From NCBI RefSeq assembly GCF_021458635.1, contig NZ_JAIRDQ010000007.1:1-64000 (forward strand): DNA of 64,000 nucleotides. Direction: 5' to 3'. The DNA is from Bradyrhizobium monzae (GTDB lineage Bacteria > Pseudomonadota > Alphaproteobacteria > Rhizobiales > Xanthobacteraceae). The notes beneath the pieces were generated by a model. That model ran no database searches and had not been told where the DNA came from. It worked only from the letters and a program-made list of their open reading frames with translations. The position numbers and the translations under genes were made by a program. Positions within the stretch are counted from its first letter, which is position 1. Every line of letters begins with the position of its first letter. This document shows positions 26,669 to 35,099 of this stretch, one piece after another.

Positions 26669-27142
26669 TCAAAGCTCTCCGGCTAATTTGCTCCAAGTGA
26701 CAACTGGAACCTTGTTATCCGCTATCCAGCTGGGCAATTGCTTCGGCGCATCGTTCTTGGAATGCGTTGCGATCACGCGCTTGCCCAACTCCAAGCTTTT
26801 CTCGACCTCCCATTTCACCCACGGGCTGGCGGCCGAACTGGCAGTTAGGTAGACGATCGTAACCGAGGATTGATTTATCCGCTCGGCAAGGCGGCTTCGA
26901 ATATACTCAGCTCTTTCGCTGTCATACGGTTCCTGCACGGACCTGTCGTTGAACTCAAGGTCCAACCTGTCGTTTTTTGCTTGCCCGCGCAACAAATTCA
27001 CTGCGTCCAGGTCTTCGTGAGCAAAGCTGATAAACACGTTCTTACGTCCAGGATCCAACGCGCGCTTAGCTTTCTCTTCAAGACTTCGGAGATCACCGAG
27101 AGTGCTCCGACTCGCGCCGCCGCCACCGCTGTTTCCGCCCAT
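26669..27142 (-). CDS. Small TIR-domain protein with a glycine-rich N-terminal tail
   Basis: A 157-residue protein from ATG 27142, which lies five bases after the QueC-like stop. Residues 1-12 are a flexible tail (MGGNSGGGGASR). A helix follows, then a ThsB-like/DUF1863-type TIR domain: NVFISFAHEDLDAVNLL, SSVTIVYLTASSA and SPWVKWEVEKSLELG, with E112 as the expected catalytic glutamate. It is the last gene of the five-gene operon. Its Gly tail is exactly the kind of end that would suit modification by the QueC-like enzyme next door; that is inference. The ATG near 27184 would overlap QueC and give a basic leader instead, which I think is less likely. Confidence 0.8.
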   Translation of the reverse strand: MGGNSGGGGASRSTLGDLRSLEEKAKRALDPGRKNVFISFAHEDLDAVNLLRGQAKNDRLDLEFNDRSVQEPYDSERAEYIRSRLAERINQSSVTIVYLTASSAASPWVKWEVEKSLELGKRVIATHSKNDAPKQLPSWIADNKVPVVTWSKLAGEL

Positions 27143-27147
27143 CGCCG

Positions 27148-27735
27148 TCAATCTCCGAAGCGATATTCCAAGCATGCGATACATTTACCACATGCCACCT
27201 CTTCACCAAGATGGCAGGAGTAGGTCCCCGTCAGTCCCTTCTCCTTGGCAAGCTCGACGACATCCCGCTTATAGAACTCCTTGAGAGGGGCAAGGATCTG
27301 AATCGGTCGCCCGATCGCCATCTTCAGCAAGGCTTCAGCGGCATTCAAGAAGTCCAATCTCTGATCCTCAAAGATGCAGGTCTGATCGTGCAGTAGTCCG
27401 ATGGCGATCGCTTCGGCACCCAGACGTTCAGCATACGCTGCACCAGTCAGGAGAAACAACATGTTTCGGCCGGGGGTGTATGCGTCCTCCAGCACCCGCA
27501 AGCTTCTATCGGTCAGACCTGAGCGAATGAGCTTACCAAATCCGGACAGTTCGGCCACTTCTGGTGTGCCAAGGCCTATTAACGCCATAGCACGACGACA
27601 AGCATCCAGTTCTTTCTGTTTTGACCGCTGCCCATAATCGATAAAGAGCGGATGTTGCGGGTTGCCCGCCTCCTTCGCCAAGAAGGCGACGAGAGTGGAG
27701 TCTAATCCTCCCGAAACGAGGGTAACGATACTCAT
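27148..27735 (-). CDS. QueC-like 7-cyano-7-deazaguanine synthase (Cap9-like)
   Basis: A 195-residue adenylating enzyme of the PP-loop family. LVSGGLDSTLVAFLAKE is the ATP-binding loop, FIDYGQRSKQKEL and TPGRNMLFLLTGAAYAE are QueC signatures, and a zinc site is present as C174, C182, C185 and C188 (CHLGEEVACGKCIAC). QueC makes preQ0 from 7-carboxy-7-deazaguanine. In type IV CBASS the QueC-like Cap9 instead attaches a deazaguanine to the CD-NTase N-terminus. It is shorter than housekeeping QueC (about 230 residues), and no queD, queE or folE is nearby, which favours the immune role. Its start overlaps the OGG-like gene by four bases. Confidence 0.88.
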   Translation of the reverse strand: MSIVTLVSGGLDSTLVAFLAKEAGNPQHPLFIDYGQRSKQKELDACRRAMALIGLGTPEVAELSGFGKLIRSGLTDRSLRVLEDAYTPGRNMLFLLTGAAYAERLGAEAIAIGLLHDQTCIFEDQRLDFLNAAEALLKMAIGRPIQILAPLKEFYKRDVVELAKEKGLTGTYSCHLGEEVACGKCIACLEYRFGD

Positions 27736-28448
27736 ATGACCTGGTCTCTTGATGTCATGCTTGGGTCGAGAACTCGCATGGTGATCCAGACGGCGTAATC
27801 AAACAACCCGAGACGATATCCCATCGCGCGCGCGTGATCTCTGAGAATATTCTCGCTTCGGAGATATCCAGAGTATCCAACCGGAGGTCGGCTGCCGATC
27901 TTTTCGAGTCCAGCAATATGCATGTAACCCAATACGTGTCGATCGATGATCGCGAGATCATACTCGCCACGGCAATTGCGCAAAAACATGCTCGCCTGCT
28001 TGGGCCCCAGGCCGGGTACTTTTTGAACCAGCCATTGCCTTGCGAGTTCGGCATCGTCCAGCGAGGCGAGCGCCGCAGAGAGTGAGTCGAACTCTTGCAG
28101 GACAGCCGACTTTGCCAGCGAAAGCTGCCGGGCCTTCGACTTCGGAAATCGATAGTGACGCGTCTTGCCGCCTATCGACAGCGGCCCGCTCAGAGCGGAG
28201 AGCAGTAGGCGCTCACACGATTTTCCACGAAGCTTGAAATCGGGCGCGAGCGCGCGCGCTTTGCGGACCTCATCTGCGGCTGCACACGCTAGCGAGTACG
28301 GGACTTGGCTACTCAAGACGCAACAGGAGAGCTCAAACCAGAGATCCTCCTCAGGTAGAAGCGTGTTCGAGTCTGTGGCGCTTTGCTCAATATCGGGATA
28401 GATAGCCGCTATCGCTCCTTGTATGCGGTCGCAAACCAAGTCCATCAC
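27732..28448 (-). CDS. OGG-like HhH-GPD DNA glycosylase-fold protein (Cap11-like)
   Basis: A 238-residue protein. The helix-hairpin-helix and catalytic elements are VPGLGPKQASMFLRN (K150 in the position of the catalytic lysine) and YDLAIIDRHVLGYM (D169 in the position of the activating aspartate), as in OGG/AGOG 8-oxoguanine glycosylases. OGG-like proteins are the Cap11 component associated with type IV CBASS. Whether it cleaves DNA or recognises a modified purine on a protein is open. Both ends overlap neighbours by four bases (ATGA), so translation is coupled to the TIR-TGT and QueC genes. Confidence 0.85.
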   Translation of the reverse strand: MMDLVCDRIQGAIAAIYPDIEQSATDSNTLLPEEDLWFELSCCVLSSQVPYSLACAAADEVRKARALAPDFKLRGKSCERLLLSALSGPLSIGGKTRHYRFPKSKARQLSLAKSAVLQEFDSLSAALASLDDAELARQWLVQKVPGLGPKQASMFLRNCRGEYDLAIIDRHVLGYMHIAGLEKIGSRPPVGYSGYLRSENILRDHARAMGYRLGLFDYAVWITMRVLDPSMTSRDQVI

Positions 28449-29863
28449 AAGACTCCCGGTAGCGCGTCGCGCGCGAGAGTCATGGTTCGCTTGGGCAGCA
28501 GGGTGGTCATGAATTCGACCAGCCGCTTATCATCGCCCAAGGCCGAGCGTAGGTCGTCCATCCAGTTGGTGAAGAAATCTAGATTGTGAAAAATGGTGCG
28601 ACCGGCATAGCGAACAGCGGGGTCCTTTCTTGCTTCCAGAGTCACGGCGGAAAGAGCGAAGTCGTCCTGCCACTTGAACAAGTCATAGTGCTGGAAGTGA
28701 TGCAACGTTTTCGTTTCGTTATCCGCTACAAACCGACACCATTCAAGGCCGTCAAAACTGTCTGCTCCTGCGGCGGCGAGCAGCGCAACGCTCACCGGAG
28801 TTCCGGTCCCCAGAACGTGGACGGGCTGATAGTAGTGTAGTTCGTTGAGGGTTTCTCGAATCCGTCGCATAGTCCGTGCGCGCTCAATTATACCGGAACC
28901 CAGCTCCCGTTCAGGGATCGCAAGCAGAATTGGCCTTGTTTCCCGCGCCAACTCTTTCATCAGCTGGAGAGCCGGATCGACCTTGTAGTTGCCGGTCCGA
29001 TCGCGAGGAAGGTGGATGACTGGAATGAGAGGTTTTTTGGTGTGCTTTTGTTCCCGCCGGATTCCCTTCATCAATGATCGAAGTGCCACAGAAGTCTTGG
29101 AAGGAGGGTCCACGTCATCAAAGCAGAAAGCAGCGTCATGCGGGACGCGCTCCAGCACGTCGTGATATTTCCGAACCGTCCAGCCCTTATCGGATCGACG
29201 AGCCTTTTCGTAAAAACCTGAATCGAGCAATATGGTTGCGCCGCGAGAACGCAACTCCCTGATGGCCGGGACAAGTCCCCTGGGAGGCTTTCGGCTGGAA
29301 TGCAGATCATATGCTGAAATCAACGCCGTCGATGCACGGAACACATTCAAGGCATCTATGGCTGCCCCTGGAGTGAGTTGCGTTTCGTGGGAAGATACCG
29401 AGAAGAAGAGAGTTGGAAGCTGCATGCCGGAGCAAAGTGGAACTGCGGCAGGGCGTTTGACGACGCTCCTGCTGTTTTCCAGCACTCTAGCGATCCGATC
29501 GACGAGCGCTATGACGTTCGCGGTCGGCTCATCACCCTTCCAATCAATCGCGTCCGTCGTCTGTTGTGCCCCAAATCCAAGAGGAGCATCGACGTCGTGA
29601 ATCCGTAGGGGAAGAATTGGCACACTGCCCTTGGTTGCAATTGCTAATTCGTCATGCAGCACCGGGCTGAACTGCGCCGCCCCAGACCAGATTGGAACTA
29701 CGCAACCGGCCAGCTTGAGCTGATTATGAATTTCTTGCCGATAGTCACCGCTGTCGATCTTGTGATCCCACCAAACAGACCAGTTTGGCTCAAGAAGTTC
29801 GACGAGCTTCTTTGCTTGTTGGCGTGCGTCCTTCCTGGCGTAGAGGATACAAACGTCGGCCAC
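28445..29863 (-). CDS. TIR domain fused to a tRNA-guanine transglycosylase-like domain
   Basis: A 472-residue protein starting at GTG 29863, one base after the kinase stop, with GAGG upstream. Residues 1-140 are a TIR domain (ADVCILYARKDARQQAKKL, VWWDHKIDSGDYR, GCVVPIWSGAA, VLHDELAIATKG). Residues about 165-470 resemble TGT: ATILLDSGFYEKA, AAFCFDDVDPP, LIPVIHLPRDR, VHVLGTGTPVSVALLAAA and GADSFDGLEWCR. The CxCxxC zinc site of housekeeping TGT is not seen, so tRNA base exchange is doubtful. TGT-like Cap10 of type IV CBASS binds the deazaguanine-modified CD-NTase; here the domain is joined to a TIR. The long upstream frame to 30025 lies inside the kinase gene. Confidence 0.82.
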   Translation of the reverse strand: MADVCILYARKDARQQAKKLVELLEPNWSVWWDHKIDSGDYRQEIHNQLKLAGCVVPIWSGAAQFSPVLHDELAIATKGSVPILPLRIHDVDAPLGFGAQQTTDAIDWKGDEPTANVIALVDRIARVLENSRSVVKRPAAVPLCSGMQLPTLFFSVSSHETQLTPGAAIDALNVFRASTALISAYDLHSSRKPPRGLVPAIRELRSRGATILLDSGFYEKARRSDKGWTVRKYHDVLERVPHDAAFCFDDVDPPSKTSVALRSLMKGIRREQKHTKKPLIPVIHLPRDRTGNYKVDPALQLMKELARETRPILLAIPERELGSGIIERARTMRRIRETLNELHYYQPVHVLGTGTPVSVALLAAAGADSFDGLEWCRFVADNETKTLHHFQHYDLFKWQDDFALSAVTLEARKDPAVRYAGRTIFHNLDFFTNWMDDLRSALGDDKRLVEFMTTLLPKRTMTLARDALPGVL

Positions 29864-29864
29864 A

Positions 29865-31037
29865 TTATCCTCGTTTGCGGCGAGAGGGATGGACTGATTG
29901 CGAGATGTTTTGCTGCGAGGGCGCTGCCATCCAGATTGCCCAGTACACAGCGGTACAGAAGTCGTCTGTAAACCGCAGGTTTCCCGCTGGGGGTGGCAGA
30001 GGAGCCCTGCTCTGCTGAAACACAATCGTTGGGATGTTGGCGCGACTCGCCCTTCTTGTGAGGGCCGAGGAAGATCGTAGATTCCCGTCAGCGAGTATGA
30101 GAAGGCTCCCTACGAAGTCTAAGCTCGGAATCTCGCGGCTCGGCACCTGTGTGATGCGAACTCCCAGGTCAAGCAGAGCTGAGCAGGTCTCCTCGCGCAG
30201 CCAAATATCGGCCAGGGTATTCCCAAAGCCAACGACCGCGACATTGACGTCCCTAGCTATGACCGGATCAGGTTTGATTGGCGAAATGCGCAAGCTTCGG
30301 GTCTGCGCGTACGACGCGACAGCTTTGGAGGCGGCGATCGCTGCAGCCGCGGGAGGCTCACCCTTTTCGCACCAATAATGAGCAAAGATCGCGCTAAAAA
30401 CGTCGCCCGTTCCAATTTTAAAGACGGCTTGACTGCGAAAGGCGGGAACAAAAACAGGAAGCTCTTCATCTGATGTGAAAACCCACGCTCCGGCCGCTCC
30501 GCATTTGACCACGACGACCTCGGCTCGATTATGCTCCACGACACGTTGAACCGCCTGTCCCATGTCGGCCGACTCACCCATGATCGCGAGCTCTGCCTGA
30601 TTCAGCACGACCGCAAGGCGCCCGGCGTGCGAGCCATTGGCAGCAAAATGTATTGGGCGCAAACTCTGGGGGTCGTATACGGCTCGTTCGGCGGTCACAA
30701 CTGAGTCGCCCTCCACAAATCCGAAGCGGAGGACAGCCGACCCGTCGACCTTGATTGGCGGATTTACTTTAGGCCTCGTGGGAATGAGATGTGGGTTTGC
30801 CAATGGATGCAGGTACGAAAACAGGATATCCTCTTCCCGTGGGGCGGCATCGATTGTTACGCCACACGTTTCGATACCATAAAGGTCCGCTAAACGGTCC
30901 TGTCGGAAGTAGGTTTGAAGCTTGACCTCTGAAGAACAGGCACCCAGCACGGCCGCAGCCCGACCGCCCGATCCAAATGTGCTATCCCAATATGGCTGCT
31001 CGCAAAGCTCTCGATAACAGCCCCCCACAACAATCAT
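29865..31037 (-). CDS. PfkB-family kinase with extra C-terminal alpha/beta domain
   Basis: A 390-residue protein, GGAG before ATG 31037. Residues 1-255 follow the ribokinase/PfkB plan: MIVVGGCYRE, STFGSGGRAAAVLGA and FKIGTGDVFSAIFAHYW, where D212 is the catalytic base. PfkB enzymes phosphorylate sugars or nucleosides. Residues about 262-375 (VNVAVVGFGNTLADIWL, SLLILADGNLRSSSA) form a second Rossmann-like unit resembling nucleoside deoxyribosyltransferases or TIR-like folds. It is first in the operon with TIR-TGT, OGG, QueC and TIR genes. A nucleoside or deazaguanosine-type substrate would make sense but is inferred from context only. Confidence 0.78.
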   Translation of the reverse strand: MIVVGGCYRELCEQPYWDSTFGSGGRAAAVLGACSSEVKLQTYFRQDRLADLYGIETCGVTIDAAPREEDILFSYLHPLANPHLIPTRPKVNPPIKVDGSAVLRFGFVEGDSVVTAERAVYDPQSLRPIHFAANGSHAGRLAVVLNQAELAIMGESADMGQAVQRVVEHNRAEVVVVKCGAAGAWVFTSDEELPVFVPAFRSQAVFKIGTGDVFSAIFAHYWCEKGEPPAAAAIAASKAVASYAQTRSLRISPIKPDPVIARDVNVAVVGFGNTLADIWLREETCSALLDLGVRITQVPSREIPSLDFVGSLLILADGNLRSSSALTRRASRANIPTIVFQQSRAPLPPPAGNLRFTDDFCTAVYWAIWMAAPSQQNISQSVHPSRRKRG

Positions 31038-31291
31038 TCTCGCTCCGTCTCCCTCGAAGCTGTGTGCAAGAAATTTTGCAATGCAACCAATGTCCGCTCA
31101 ATCGCCCAGGATCGCAACTCGGCCCTGCCCCTTATAAAACCAGAAGTAGACCAAAACAAAAGTGCAAAGCGTGGCAGACACCTACTGATCCACATTCTAA
31201 GCCTCAGGCAGGGCCAAACTTGATGTTCGCGCGACTCCCCCGCTAGGATGCCCCGGCATATTAAACCCTATTCGCGGCAGGACCCAATCAG

Positions 31292-32632
31292 ATGAAGCGC
31301 CTGTTCGTCGCAATGCCCTACGGAGAACGCAAGGCGCCATTGGACTATGAGGAGCCGGACAAAACTTGTGTCATCGACTTCGATGCGGTGTGGACGGGCA
31401 TACTTCAGCCTGCAATCCCGCCCGGATATCAAACCAAGAGGGCCGATGAGCTGAGACAACCGGGGTTGATCGACCGCATGTACAACGAGTGGCTTTTCGA
31501 CGCAGATATCGTCCTCGCCGATCTGACGTTCGGAAATCCAAACGTCTACTACGAGCTTGGGATCCGCCAAGCTCTATCTAAGAAGGGCACAGTTCTTGTC
31601 GCCTGCAAGGGCTCGAAGCTACCGTTTGACGTCCGAAACCAATATGTCATCAACTACGACTACTTTGCCGCGCCAGCTCTTCGAGCTTTCCAGGCCGATC
31701 TGCGCCAAGCCATCGAGAATGCCTCCACTCTGGAGATGGACAGTCCGGTCCATGTCTTTCTCCCGGGCTTATCTATAGGCCGGTACTTGGGCGAGAAATC
31801 ACCCGAAGCTAAGGTGCAGGAATTATCGCTAAAGATACGTGCTCTCGAAGATGCCCTTAGAGATCAGCGCTCGCAAGATACGGAAGACCGCCTCCTCGAC
31901 AAGATCCGCGCAGCAGCGACTCCCTCGCGCGTATTAAGTCTCTATCAGCTGGTCTCCACGCGAGACATTAAATCAACTCGCCTTCTCGAGCAGCTCGCAA
32001 TCAGTCTGCGGGACGCCAGCTACTTCGATGAAGCGATTCGGACACTCGATCGGGCTTTGGAGATAGCCCCAGACGATCCAGAGCTCCTGCGAGAAATTGG
32101 ATTTGTTTGTCGCAAGAAAGGACCGCTTTTTCATGCTCAGGCAGAAACTTACATGCTGCGAGCGCTGGAGCTCAATGACCGGGATTCCGAGCTGCATGGC
32201 ATGCTGGGCGGCCTCTTGAGGCGGCGCGGCGATTACGAGGGAGCTTTGATCCACTACAGGCGGGCCCACGAGCTTCAGCCACACGATCTATATCCGATCG
32301 TCACTGTCGGGGCCATGTGCGGCGCCTTGGGAAAACTGGCAGAAGCTAAGGAATGGTACGGAAAGCTACAAACCACTTGTGAACGTCTTATCGAACAAAA
32401 GCACGCCGATCATTGGACGTTTCTTTGCCTCGGCGAAGCAGCTACAGCTCTAGGTCAACAGGAAGCTGCGCTCGCAGCCTATCGCCGTGCGCTCGAGATG
32501 AAACCTCCGATCGAGCATGTGCTATCGGAGATAGAAATGTTGGAATTTCTAGTCGAGAGACATTTCGCGGCCGAAGATGCACTCTGCGCCCTTCCCATCC
32601 TTCGACAATACACCGAAAGCCAGAGGTCGTAA
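31292..32632 (+). CDS. TIR/deoxyribosyltransferase-like domain with TPR repeats
   Basis: A 446-residue protein. The N-terminal 120 residues begin with LFVAMPYGERK and carry ADIVLADLTFGNPNVYYELG, a Rossmann domain like nucleoside 2-deoxyribosyltransferases and PF10137-type TIRs; the Glu of YYELG is the likely catalytic residue. Residues about 215-430 are tetratricopeptide repeats (YFDEAIRTLDRALEIAPDDP, YEGALIHYRRAHELQP, QEAALAAYRRALEM). A homologue of equal length and architecture lies at 39785-41125. It is transcribed divergently from the QueC-TIR operon. It probably senses through the TPRs and acts through the Rossmann domain; that is inference. Confidence 0.75.
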   Translation: MKRLFVAMPYGERKAPLDYEEPDKTCVIDFDAVWTGILQPAIPPGYQTKRADELRQPGLIDRMYNEWLFDADIVLADLTFGNPNVYYELGIRQALSKKGTVLVACKGSKLPFDVRNQYVINYDYFAAPALRAFQADLRQAIENASTLEMDSPVHVFLPGLSIGRYLGEKSPEAKVQELSLKIRALEDALRDQRSQDTEDRLLDKIRAAATPSRVLSLYQLVSTRDIKSTRLLEQLAISLRDASYFDEAIRTLDRALEIAPDDPELLREIGFVCRKKGPLFHAQAETYMLRALELNDRDSELHGMLGGLLRRRGDYEGALIHYRRAHELQPHDLYPIVTVGAMCGALGKLAEAKEWYGKLQTTCERLIEQKHADHWTFLCLGEAATALGQQEAALAAYRRALEMKPPIEHVLSEIEMLEFLVERHFAAEDALCALPILRQYTESQRS

Positions 32633-32893
32633 TTCGCCTTTTTTGAACTATCTGCGCACGATTCCTGCGTCTTCACCTCGTTCTGAGGTGCAAGTGCGTC
32701 GACCGGTAACGCTACTACCTCGGTCGTCTATGCCACGCTACACCTAAGCCTTGGCTGCGTGTCTTCTGGCTTCCAGAATGCGCTTCAGTTTCCGAGAAGT
32801 GAGGTATTCTTTTTCGAACCGTACGCCCGCCGGCCCCTCACGCGGAAGAAGAAAACATCCTTGGTCCGGAACGCCGGTCAGAAATTTGGAAAA

Positions 32894-33559
32894 TCACGTT
32901 GATCTCTCAATCCCGTGATAGAATCGATCGTTTTGCAATCGAGGAGGAAACAGTATCACTGCTTGATTGGCCTTTTTCTCAAGCAGAAAGACATACTCCT
33001 GGCGCATTGAATCAGACGCTCCGGGGATAATGATGGTAACATCGGCCAACATGATGATGGGCTTCAGTTCGTCGAACCAATTGTCGCCTGAAATGACTTT
33101 GATCGGCCGAATTGGGCCAACGTTCCCGCCCCACGAAAACCAACGCCAATTCCGCGGCGAAGAGCGAATGATCCATTCCTGAACATCGATGATCGGCATA
33201 CCAAAACCGATTCCTACCGCCGGAAAAGGATTGAAAGTATTTTGCATTCGTATTTGCGCGTCCATCTCAAACGGCCGGAGAACGAGGCCATAGCCGAACT
33301 CACTTTCTGAAGATATTTTTCGAGCCAGATCAGCCGCAGATATCTCGGCAGACCACGTCACTCGGGCGCGGGTCAACTGATCGTCCGCGTAGGTGAACAA
33401 GCCGCTGAGTAGACCGCTGCAAAACCAACTGAGAGCGAACGTCCAATATCTTTCCGAATGGAAGGTCGCGGCACCAACTAAGAAGCACGCGATTCCAGCC
33501 AATGCTGAGAAGAGGCGCAAAAGCCAGAAGAATACGATGCGCAATGGGGCTTTAGTCAC
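32894..33559 (-). CDS. Two-helix membrane protein with a cytoplasmic LRPF-type domain
   Basis: A 221-residue protein. Two membrane helices at about residues 8-30 (IVFFWLLRLFSALAGIACFLVG) and 38-56 (WTFALSWFCSGLLSGLF) are followed by a soluble domain with GYGLVLRPFEMDAQI, ELKPIIMLADVTIIIPGAS and RQEYVFLLEKKANQAVILF. The last block (aliphatic strand, small-residue loop, then Glu) recalls NAD- or nucleotide-handling Rossmann folds. It may be a membrane effector of a neighbouring system. The 260 bases on its 3' side hold only a 46-codon startless frame. Confidence 0.55.
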   Translation of the reverse strand: MTKAPLRIVFFWLLRLFSALAGIACFLVGAATFHSERYWTFALSWFCSGLLSGLFTYADDQLTRARVTWSAEISAADLARKISSESEFGYGLVLRPFEMDAQIRMQNTFNPFPAVGIGFGMPIIDVQEWIIRSSPRNWRWFSWGGNVGPIRPIKVISGDNWFDELKPIIMLADVTIIIPGASDSMRQEYVFLLEKKANQAVILFPPRLQNDRFYHGIERST

Positions 33560-33856
33560 GTCTTACATCATCGGTTAGTCGAAGCTCGAATGCTAGTCCA
33601 ATGCAGATCAATTGATGTCGTCGAATGGAAAACCCATCGGCAGGCTTGGCTGACGGGACAGCACCGCCTCCACCCGGTCGATCCCATCATCGCCTGGATC
33701 ACACCAACCAACTAATCCTTGATCATACTACTACAGCGTGTTTAACTTCGGAAGTAGCAATGGCACCCATTTAAATTGACCATTTCAGATTCAGGCAACC
33801 ATCGATGATGGGCCTACACACGAACATCGGGACAATCGTGGCTGAGGGAGAGGACA

Positions 33857-35026
33857 ATGGCTGGTCGCGCGCCGGAGCGTCGAGTAAATCTAAATGAGCG
33901 CCTCGCCCGCAAAGGCCCGCGCAAGCTGCTCGCAATCGACGGCGGTGGAATTCGAGGTGTGCTTTCTTTGCAGATTCTCCAATCGATCGAGAAGCTGCTA
34001 ATCAAAGAAAGCGGACGCCATGACTATCGGCTCGCCGATTATTTCGACTACGTGGCCGGCACGTCTACCGGTGGCATTATTGCTGCCGGCATAGCCATCG
34101 GAATGTCCGTCCAGGAGATCTTGGATTTCTACCTCAATAACGGTGCTGCGATGTTCGACAAGGCAAGCATCCTCCGTCGTCTCCAATACCAATACAATAA
34201 AGAGCCGCTTGCGCTGCAGCTTCAGAACGTCTTTGGTGCCGCAACGACGCTCGGCGCGCCCGAAATTGAAAGTCTGTTGCTCCTTGTCATGCGCAACGCA
34301 ACCACGGATTCGCCGTGGCCCATCTCAAACAATCCATACGCAAAGTATAATCGCAACGGCCATGTTGCTTGCAATCTTCGCATTCCACTCTGGCAATTGG
34401 TGCGCGCCAGCACGGCTGCTCCGACTTACTTCCCTCCTGAGGTGATCGATTGCGGCGGAAAGCCTTTCGTCTTTGTCGACGGCGGCGTGACTATGTACAA
34501 CAATCCGACCTTTCAAATGTTTCTGATGGCGACAGTCGATCGCTATTGGCCTCATGCAGCGGTCGATAGCCGTGGTTGGCGGACAGGCATCGACGACATG
34601 CTCATCATATCGGTCGGTACGGGCACAAGCGCAGGAGAGAACTATAGCCTTCGCCCCGAGGAAATGAATCTGATTTTCAATGCAACCACAGTACCGTCAG
34701 CCCTGATGTATGCAGCGCTTAATGAACAGGATTTTCTCTGCCGTGTATTCGGGGACTGTGTCTCCGGACCGCTCCTAGACCGAGAGGTCGACAGCATGCT
34801 TGGCTCGCGTGGTCCGCTGGAGCGGAAGCTCTTCCGCTATGCGCGCTACAATGCTGAACTCACCCGCGAGGGGCTGGCAGCGCTGGGTTGCGCCGATATT
34901 GAGCCGACAAGTGTGCAGAAGCTCGATTCCATAAACGCGCTCGATGGCCTGCAACGGATCGGACAAGCCTCCGCCGCGCAGAACGTGAAAGCCGAACACT
35001 TCAACTTGTCCGTTTTCAAACCTTAA
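33857..35026 (+). CDS. Patatin-like phospholipase
   Basis: A 389-residue protein with GGGAGAGG before ATG 33857. Patatin signatures: oxyanion hole LAIDGGGIRGVLS (about residues 24-36), nucleophile elbow DYVAGTSTGGIIAAG (serine about 70) and catalytic VFVDGGVTMYNNP (Asp about 210). It resembles CapV/CapE-type membrane-degrading effectors of CBASS and related systems, which are activated by cyclic nucleotides. No cyclase is adjacent. A TIR gene follows 73 bases later on the same strand, so the pair may form a two-gene module in which patatin kills the cell. The activating signal cannot be read from the sequence. Confidence 0.9.
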   Translation: MAGRAPERRVNLNERLARKGPRKLLAIDGGGIRGVLSLQILQSIEKLLIKESGRHDYRLADYFDYVAGTSTGGIIAAGIAIGMSVQEILDFYLNNGAAMFDKASILRRLQYQYNKEPLALQLQNVFGAATTLGAPEIESLLLLVMRNATTDSPWPISNNPYAKYNRNGHVACNLRIPLWQLVRASTAAPTYFPPEVIDCGGKPFVFVDGGVTMYNNPTFQMFLMATVDRYWPHAAVDSRGWRTGIDDMLIISVGTGTSAGENYSLRPEEMNLIFNATTVPSALMYAALNEQDFLCRVFGDCVSGPLLDREVDSMLGSRGPLERKLFRYARYNAELTREGLAALGCADIEPTSVQKLDSINALDGLQRIGQASAAQNVKAEHFNLSVFKP

Positions 35027-35099
35027 GTGCTCGGCAAATCCCCGAGCGAAGCTCTTCTTCGTAGTCAATGAGGTAAATTGAGCATATGGAGGGCCGGAA

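Noticed and set aside
27148..28448. QueC and OGG as ordinary queuosine and DNA-repair genes
   Set aside because: They overlap each other and a TIR-TGT gene in one operon, the QueC is short, and no other queuosine-pathway gene is nearby.
26669..31037. Complete type IV CBASS
   Set aside because: No CD-NTase with the GS and DxD polymerase-beta motifs could be found in the operon or its neighbours.
32745..32890. Forty-six codon minus-strand frame ending LKRILEARRHAAKA
   Set aside because: It looks protein-like but has no start codon and no known relatives; it may be a gene remnant and is too short to call.
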